A DNA stretch of 53,887 nucleotides. Source: a virus. The notes below the pieces were generated by a model, which was not told the DNA's origin, ran no database searches, and was given only the letters and a program-made list of their open reading frames with translations. This document shows, in pieces, positions 51,301-53,887 of this stretch; within the stretch, counting starts at the first letter, position 1; each line of letters opens with the position of its first letter. Location of the stretch: IMG/VR virus record IMGVR_UViG_3300017749_000012, positions 1-53,887 of that record; one strand, written 5' to 3'. Position numbers and translations under genes: made by a program.

Positions 51301-53887
51301 GTGAACGCCTTGCCAGTGGATTGGCACCGTCAGTTGCCAACACCTCGACGTCCCCCAACCTCTTGGTGCAACTACCTGACCCTGAGTCCATCCCCGGTAA
51401 TATCATCGTTCGTAGTGGGTTTGACCGCTTACAGGCTTACCAAAACGAGACTATGGGTGATGGTGGTATGCTACACCCAGACCTCGGTGCAAGTCACATT
51501 GGGCATCTGTTTGACAATGCAGTCAAGGGACCTCGCTTTGGTCCGACAATGAACGAGGTCGGTTGGGAACATATGGCGGATGGTGCAGCGTTCCCCGATA
51601 GCAGCAAAGATGGCTGGGTTGAGGCAACCGGTAATCGAACCCTGCAGTCCTCCTACGAACAACACGACCGCACTTTGTTCTTCCACGTCACGAAGATGGG
51701 GCACAGCCACAGCGAGCGCTTCAACGCAGTGTATTCACACAGCAATGGCGTGGAGTCGCAGTCATTGACCATCAGTTCCTACAGCAGCGGCACACTGACC
51801 GTATCTGCAACTGTCAACACTCGATTGTTTGACGCTGATTTCGGAACAAAGGAAGTCAGCGACAACCGACGTTTCTTACGCCTATCAAGTGGTAGCGATT
51901 CGTGCGTTGTCTCCTACACCGGTATCAGCGGTGTCACATTCACTGGTGTCGTTGGTGACATCGACTTCACTCAGTTCATCGCTGACCACCCCAACGCTTC
52001 TGTTGCACCTTCCTATTACATTCCTGCCGGTAGCACTCGCTTCTTTGCAGCACGTCGTCTACGCGACCATGCTGAGGTCAGCGGTAACAGTCCTGACATG
52101 GCTCACACCGAGTATGCTTCAGGTAATCAAAACACGCTTATCATTGACCGTTACAACAAGCCGCAACTGACGCCAATGCCGATGCCTCGCATGGGTCATC
52201 ATTTTGTCAACGCAACAATGCCAATGCTACCCGGACACTGGGCACATCCCGCCTATCAGGGGCTTTATGGCAAACATGAGTCTGAGCGTCGCGCCGCACT
52301 GCAAGACCCTGACTTGATTCGTTTGCTGGATGCTACCACTCCGACTATGACAACGTTGGGTGCTGAACTTACCGACTACTTCCACCCCCTCAATCCGCAA
52401 CTGCGTATTGGTAGTCTCACAGCCACACCAAGTGGGCCGAGTGACATCCATGGCGGTGCGTTCACGTTGATGTTTGAGAGCAAGGTGCGATTTGACGGCT
52501 ATGGCGTCCTTGCGTCCAAGGGCACAGCCGGGGGCATGAACAAGTTGGGAGGTCACTCGATTGTGTTGGAGGCTGGTGGAAACTACACGCAAGACGGTCA
52601 CTTCCCTGACCCTGCCGAGGTTGGTGCTTACCAAATCGTCATCCAGCCCAATCTACGAAAGCAACAAATTGCAGGTTTTCATCACAACAACAGTAACGCT
52701 GCAGCGCTACCTGACGGGTCTGCTCGCGAATTGACTGGTCAACAGGTGAACCTCGTCATCGGTATCAAATACGACTCGGAGCGCGGTGGTTCTGCGATTG
52801 GAGGGGCGACTCTCATCCTTGCTGAAGCGACACTGGCCGATGTGCGTGGTTGTGAAATCTTTGTCAATGAACTCATCCTCGACCATAACCCTGACCACGG
52901 GAGTCAGTTCACCAACATCCCACCGATGTTGCTCTATAACGCACTGGGCGTGCAAGGTAGCGAGTCACCGGCATTTACTCGCCGTAGTCAAGCATACCAT
53001 ACGAGTATGTTCGTAGACGCAACACCGGGGTTCACGCTCAACATTCCTTGGTGGAGCATTGTTCACAAGGTTGGTCCCGATGACAGCACAGCCACTGGGT
53101 TCCGTCACCTGTCCATCTACCGTCTTGACAATTACTACGAGTTCTGCCGAGCGTCACACGGTGCAGTCGGGGCTCAATTGACGTTGGCGGGCTATCCGTC
53201 CATCAGTCCCGACTTCTACTCCAAGGTGCTGGCCAATGCGTCCCTCACACCAACTGCTACTGTGCAAAGCAAGGGTAGCGGTTACATCCAAGTCGACGAC
53301 GCATCACTGTTCCCTGAGGTCCCCTACTACGGTCAGCAACTCATCTACACTGCTGCTGATGGCAACACAGTGACTCAGGCTTACACCAAGCGCACGGGCA
53401 CGACGCACGCCAGCGCTACAATGAATCAACCCTACCGCTTCATCATTAGCGGCACATCAAGTGTGCCCGACGGCGCCGTGCTGCGGCTCACTCAACCTTA
53501 CAGTCGTGAGGTCACGACCGCTCTTGTCACCAGCACGAAGGGAGTTATGCCTCGCAACATTGACCAATTGCGGGGCGGCACTCGGGACACAAACAGTCTC
53601 TACATGCCCGACGCCTTTGTGTGTGCATGGAGCCCAAATCTTGGTCGCCCTCACACATTCTATTCCGATGGTAGCCGGACATGGGGCACTCCCACAAGTG
53701 ACCGTGCTGTCAACAAGGCCGCCTACAATAGCATGCCTGAACACTATGAGACAATCCACTACCATGGTGTCAACTATGCAGCAAGCCTCGGTCCACTCAA
53801 CCTTGATTTCAAGACACCTAAGCCGCCCAATCAGTTTTCAGGCACCTTCAGTTCAGTGACCGGCTCACCATCAGTCATCACGATGTC
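39306..53887 (+). CDS. Giant tail/receptor-binding protein, at least 4860 residues, 3' end outside window
   Basis: One frame is open from ATG 39306 (after GAGGTGA) to the window edge, 14.6 kb without a stop. Residues about 1-250 look like a LamG/concanavalin-type jelly roll (ALFFDGVSDGVIIPQ, ELAIEAWVTP, YASLYINGEL, HVYIGG). A second lectin-like region lies near 4384-4540 (FTLMFESKVRFDGYG). Residues about 1906-1976 hold glycine-rich loops (AAGTGYAHNDIITVSGG) typical of tail fibres. Near 4196-4266 and 4653-4726 are motifs shared with the neck adaptor (SCVVSYTGISGVTFTG; YIQVDDASLFP). A helical AxxVxxIN module recurs at about 1732, 2119 and 3329. Overall beta-rich with no transmembrane segment. 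Likely a tail tip, spike or adhesion protein; function inferred from domains and position. Confidence 0.85.
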   Translation, partial: MPIMLQSNHALFFDGVSDGVIIPQGAFSGLGRDSADGDRSASDIISESSQGARVGSIISDAIGGELAIEAWVTPDCGGVVLTKSGQFHLSIGNVDTPGPAVFEVNVITDTGVRKIILRTATPVSTGFDGTVYPSTTFGGFEDSYNRFDGAKDDATNLNLNQRPLIHIVAAVSQGYASLYINGELMVEEALPSDFVLPESDDHVYIGGRGGEFRGVVESVHITGVLTDEMKTRSAPLVGNSTLALFRFEEPVAPIEGTYDISSIADSSGLSTITVSANDAKTLATELTGNSVTSGTVDFTKSPYSSGDYSVVDYLTSPGTRRAHAVPHVPYNLLINPGAINRATQKPNQSPPERVRLHNINTDTGALLVSSIHLDFANSTHDSRDDASLHDGLRGVLHSRSAVTGDDYFVVIAADLLLDNGTARPYQPPHLASQLIDRTGQMVLDESDFEQHALVFSSRMATTTSDSNNPFAVAWPNTLDESFQIGHSGRHIFNHVSGHQYLRNMPRANEEILDQQVGNADILELVFDESAKGIDRQFPINSEVDYYRDIAQSRIVDVTSSSVAYEAVDNGLTAANRKLIAIGGAGTNVEFDPFPFMLKGPVPQQVSDVDANMRNHHLRPSATSRIAILEVDLSSYGLASFVEIHYNAIDFTGVSMSKTAPMLMVEKTVPASNHLLTGSTYVIDAIEASLSSGKTLHAPGGIIEVTDAFEGNYAQAVFTHSLIGDNSEGFESDDELDERYTPQNYATVRSEPRRPPQNITASHTTKSGHDSVFHRVIIEAAPPGAYASPRRSPATDLTSPSNGQFDTGIAASSGPVHEVFDIVDNHAILQPTSAQRIFVQPSDRSRSAQLRHVKTEASDGKDSHYVTVMYLMTRALLRSITEEESDGGSRFTKVHCVGINSAAITRDIDEIGSGSPDSHVVKEIDPNAPVVSVTLGGIGQGAYDTNPSFDPSTLSRLPYNTRRGFSCFATAVRVDRDTTAADRIQFIEVRALNNNTDDLKTWGTYPFPKKGRLFLKTGASAEYTSKTGVAFIFTDSSVGTGRFVLPDGSEVGNFYEWVDATGLAAQAGAVASGNADTFSLGEIILGDGDFYMENAASDGTTVNDRMFQSMDTVTHDYQLGTQFASTRALVEIPLFNAQFFESVTESIFPGPDNSLKLHLDPTMTAHTWNPSPVGRRYPETMPADRSAHAAYAYALSQNEHTRSAAIQHKAELVSGKYRLYVSNPTIFPAADINFGGGSEPDYHYVERVQRYQRAFLPTGDWVIYQNDPNTDGYIEFEDESWAFSDGFIRAHETGMLLLVGAGYSSEALVPLEGSPLMPSSAIERRGEYYHDAANVKTQGGNVDYGLRQYVSAVEFKAGPTTNPHAPRIKTGRARGSVLGVTPIMNSSTFTGLVVISLSEEDAALFPNVETNVDGVGNIVYESGDYHFQVSTSSPDGTTRRFIYRGDAAATFSALSGSPTSPDQFRNSILAEDIFNKGGALPNYLDRTQSEFIIDQEVLLERRGFDLGFDVLPDSPSLESTLNIVNSYRPPTARHPWTIKSSPTPNSSAITVTNATHNGLLQASVTGLNVQNADSLYCEVTTTSTGVIRHVLYLGNVTGIAEGQAQSTPSTDTVINLDASMSASALSQMQTAAGDATATLFLRVGINSIMKNDDEAILNRSWLFPYAPGGLRHGDTVWANMTYNNPHAVEGLFAKSRGVYNEALVWSGFNGGLGALATEARDSIPLENFLIGDTCRETAENYVQHINKTVELNYRELGLTSGFPVVAYLDPMLSDDGHSRVLLYDVAHDREFIAFQDLHMQVQSSPKVAEIGFQRHTSANNVTNSTSQIDLAEYSAKYNGGSQHGYTTQIDTLAGYPSQNKYLRNRVRSRFMESAYAHDLANHFAASIMKQPVTGKVTSLVQFYGTGGNGSGYSGATGAATTTPGNGSGLTVNTTVSGGGITAAVINAAGTGYAHNDIITVSGGTGGRFRVRISPSSVSSHLTSIERINQFGKAHGHIVHTGYYTGAAFDERAIGDSILPRTKDAVAIPYWADSLHTFTRKIRSSLDRFIVALTLHREESVRTTVRDPSTLFDTPDGTRVVPAFLALRGIRSGALDLSSHSEQRLQHLKHWTSMDFTRRLTIDCGEIATRDGVTDIEAAAREVVRIINQAGADNARANTTGGETGSAFDPAVWWDSDKAFASKDQGSHMGYFRAHLGRVVQDIKGREGFSVVIHSTVPGATGRNFAVWLDNARGQSPYQPEFLIGHGGRFRTFWCQPDEMSGEAMHPAPMPLNKHGRPFAPVTTLRGYTLPDFSSSDVKPTTDFARRGDEDSDPVMRAISMVSGSGQSMNTVNTESLEAEGYVNTYTEGLRVGSSAVGRVNFGGIVAAGIPGFAPDAGSWGFGRKGDKRFNKHYGDVHNISGDTVASTYTSHVPASQISHDAIGNSPLYAFQFVDHLGNRHAIRIVYRGIDQDFTLDETQLPDTLEDEIVVYIDDRDVGQGGFTIGRHMHGLGDATGRFGANPTNATLASWRGNRWNAVPGVNAAYDCKATYDDANKTLTLVLEAPYDSCPHFDVLGYMGFPMENGVIQVSDPFNDSSAVGNWGHMFSYGSRTRNDNSGAHVFYGVEGERFGSCQAYNNSASVTLATKGFGDSSVDIRALVSSCANWTTLVTDELLAAIITATVNLDNPNVEEGVPFDCRDLFASDGRTFGEWGVADDAIRIRAYNTNRGVRPISDFFSATLHRDMAIQAAHVEHGDIQFVKTTASGVILPTTNRSAPDASIDAGLRAEVGYIPFTVLQVTTKGRGANANTASPVLVDSSNDVVDTEVWSQGLNGHRFTAYSGDRILPMVNNPTLVIDTITGNNIAVKGTNDPWHFVRPAGNKTANSITDGSSAIDHVAAFGSQSLLFYGEDFALVESEAGNPLTQLDAVADTASKDWANKTTGVHIVQRFGDSRAASTAGVRGLGSLHSRPQVFFRGGRDSTDHWVPLFFGGGFSGVTLDINDGSVNDYSEKYTHPYANGPTGVAGIQHANETLSSFSMVDCNAIMAFFPGTALLNQHRGSLNPPFFNQDSILSPDLKRGTQAVNVNHPNAAPYSAGVHIQVPVPLVLRFAHPTARYHDHRDSTENKTTFLIFGPGQAFPFTQEVATPVNTFEPAPGRAITVGNTWSKVPSHTGSNTAFMPNHIINDAGHYMPWTSAYQTDRGRFHWRQTVNWEPPQGKPNVAILAQRPESGRMYGEVFTSGVSNLTTSNVHDYRMAHPSRHAVYMGFSMVSSSDWCYHMDGGYHPGGSWLDNQITFNPPHPDDDSRVTKSSISGNELHPSAFRVAGPLAKKVLYGSSGSFAAETLDKDDVDMEYIAVDATRCQNSEEMAALLGAAINAYPGGGALKAMGGTFLPSMGNAMRQDRYGWREVEGSDVVQYSKATALSTNLNAAFITLDMGSSSDHAYNIPETGWLRTTSIYATGVGSENSPAFAPYYARIVMQSGSDFHVKFFLGQNRITGFTAFESVATWDNHLDSATLTFPTIANTDSGLKIYVWTKGGVHRFRNSARSGGYDAVHFSGLVDAIDRTKPVGVAGWHGERYSYLNTLQPESSKYAAGLGAWHSCLGFSPYGGSMGCASTLGHLPNITPMPNSPESGEPNEGDDGIGAYPTPTNPDAPQDAYSMTDSSPTYTVGFSDSSDFNTPPVMENENELQKELTHTQGVFSRGLLVVAHESELALIAKTDRDGQKCIGDWLRLADASDLTKAGTTRWDDRIHGQDRFYAPANAGPNVEALIHNATTRPSISDYTASNALDAAPFNAAFFFNTAITADLELDNAEPCLMKTGDLFFDLDKSIGSHFSASAGAQRNVAADFYSSASTQPSTLFGGNKQKNSFWVGDVNAYDMYVRSPAENFNVEHVVWKRMDGGSLSMPAVNARGLGAVPWVNRVSGGVGYTTGEKLLGNVRFSFETTNSAMLPIIQAQELSHPQLAEKHPMLLKNALEIPNEHLQFEDMSVVDDTGQSHTLSGGSPLGVVIRAFSAAGERLASGLAPSVANTSTSPNLLVQLPDPESIPGNIIVRSGFDRLQAYQNETMGDGGMLHPDLGASHIGHLFDNAVKGPRFGPTMNEVGWEHMADGAAFPDSSKDGWVEATGNRTLQSSYEQHDRTLFFHVTKMGHSHSERFNAVYSHSNGVESQSLTISSYSSGTLTVSATVNTRLFDADFGTKEVSDNRRFLRLSSGSDSCVVSYTGISGVTFTGVVGDIDFTQFIADHPNASVAPSYYIPAGSTRFFAARRLRDHAEVSGNSPDMAHTEYASGNQNTLIIDRYNKPQLTPMPMPRMGHHFVNATMPMLPGHWAHPAYQGLYGKHESERRAALQDPDLIRLLDATTPTMTTLGAELTDYFHPLNPQLRIGSLTATPSGPSDIHGGAFTLMFESKVRFDGYGVLASKGTAGGMNKLGGHSIVLEAGGNYTQDGHFPDPAEVGAYQIVIQPNLRKQQIAGFHHNNSNAAALPDGSARELTGQQVNLVIGIKYDSERGGSAIGGATLILAEATLADVRGCEIFVNELILDHNPDHGSQFTNIPPMLLYNALGVQGSESPAFTRRSQAYHTSMFVDATPGFTLNIPWWSIVHKVGPDDSTATGFRHLSIYRLDNYYEFCRASHGAVGAQLTLAGYPSISPDFYSKVLANASLTPTATVQSKGSGYIQVDDASLFPEVPYYGQQLIYTAADGNTVTQAYTKRTGTTHASATMNQPYRFIISGTSSVPDGAVLRLTQPYSREVTTALVTSTKGVMPRNIDQLRGGTRDTNSLYMPDAFVCAWSPNLGRPHTFYSDGSRTWGTPTSDRAVNKAAYNSMPEHYETIHYHGVNYAASLGPLNLDFKTPKPPNQFSGTFSSVTGSPSVITM

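Noticed and set aside
39355-53859. Many 60-145 codon frames on both strands in the last 14 kb
   Set aside because: All fall inside the single long open frame from 39306, whose translation is coherent throughout; they are shadows.
1-53887. tRNA genes, CRISPR arrays, insertion sequences, integrase or attachment sites
   Set aside because: I looked for cloverleaf-like GC-rich gaps, regular spaced repeats, terminal inverted repeats and recombinase motifs and saw none; there is very little non-coding space.

Overview
The window reads as a long, densely packed stretch of a tailed double-stranded DNA virus (head-tail, HK97-type capsid lineage) that probably infects an archaeon. The viral assignment rests on a syntenic packaging-head-neck-tail series: large terminase, portal, prohead protease with C-terminal scaffold, major capsid protein, neck and tail-completion proteins, tail tube, tail chaperones, tape measure, a distal-tail protein and one giant tail protein. 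The archaeal assignment is an inference. It rests on the frequent GGTGA-type ribosome binding sites, AT-rich TATA-like elements, an archaeal-style AbrB regulator, an Arf-like small GTPase and the many CxxC zinc-binding sites. A marine planktonic host (for example Marine Group II, magrovirus-like) would fit but is not shown. No integrase, polymerase, replication gene, tRNA or CRISPR is visible, and both window ends cut through genes.

Layout. 1-3370: a truncated gene, then three rapidly diverging proteins that carry short shared peptide motifs. 3371-3502: the longest gap, AT-rich, with the best promoter candidate. 3503-7229: a block of small membrane proteins around an Arf-like GTPase, with an AbrB-like regulator and a cysteine-containing protein. 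7152-7457: the only convincing minus-strand gene, a small zinc protein convergent with the last membrane protein. 7491-15343: a possible small terminase (duplicated zinc-knuckle/HTH), several low-complexity probable virion proteins, and the large terminase. 15340-16953: four tiny cysteine- or lysine-rich proteins of phage DUF type. 16976-19905: a winged-helix/LAGLIDADG fusion and a portal with two zinc-finger insertions. 19950-26927: small scaffold-like and cysteine-repeat proteins and an 1818-residue protein ending in what looks like a dead ATP-dependent DNA ligase. 26960-30007: protease/scaffold with an apparent nested scaffold start, major capsid protein and a probable decoration protein. 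30019-39296: neck and tail. 39306 to the end: one open frame of at least 4860 codons.

How it fits together. Almost all genes are on the plus strand and overlap by 1 to 4 bases (ATGA, GTGA, TTGA, TAATG), so they are probably translated from a few long transcripts. The most interesting pattern is a short helical peptide (A-W/F/Y-x-h-h-K) that recurs in otherwise dissimilar proteins and also in the scaffold. A second motif is shared by the C-termini of the scaffold and a small coiled-coil protein. Together they suggest a system that recruits internal proteins into the procapsid. The giant protein, the pseudo-ligase and the GTPase/membrane block are the other points of novelty. No stretch over 300 bases lacks a gene.
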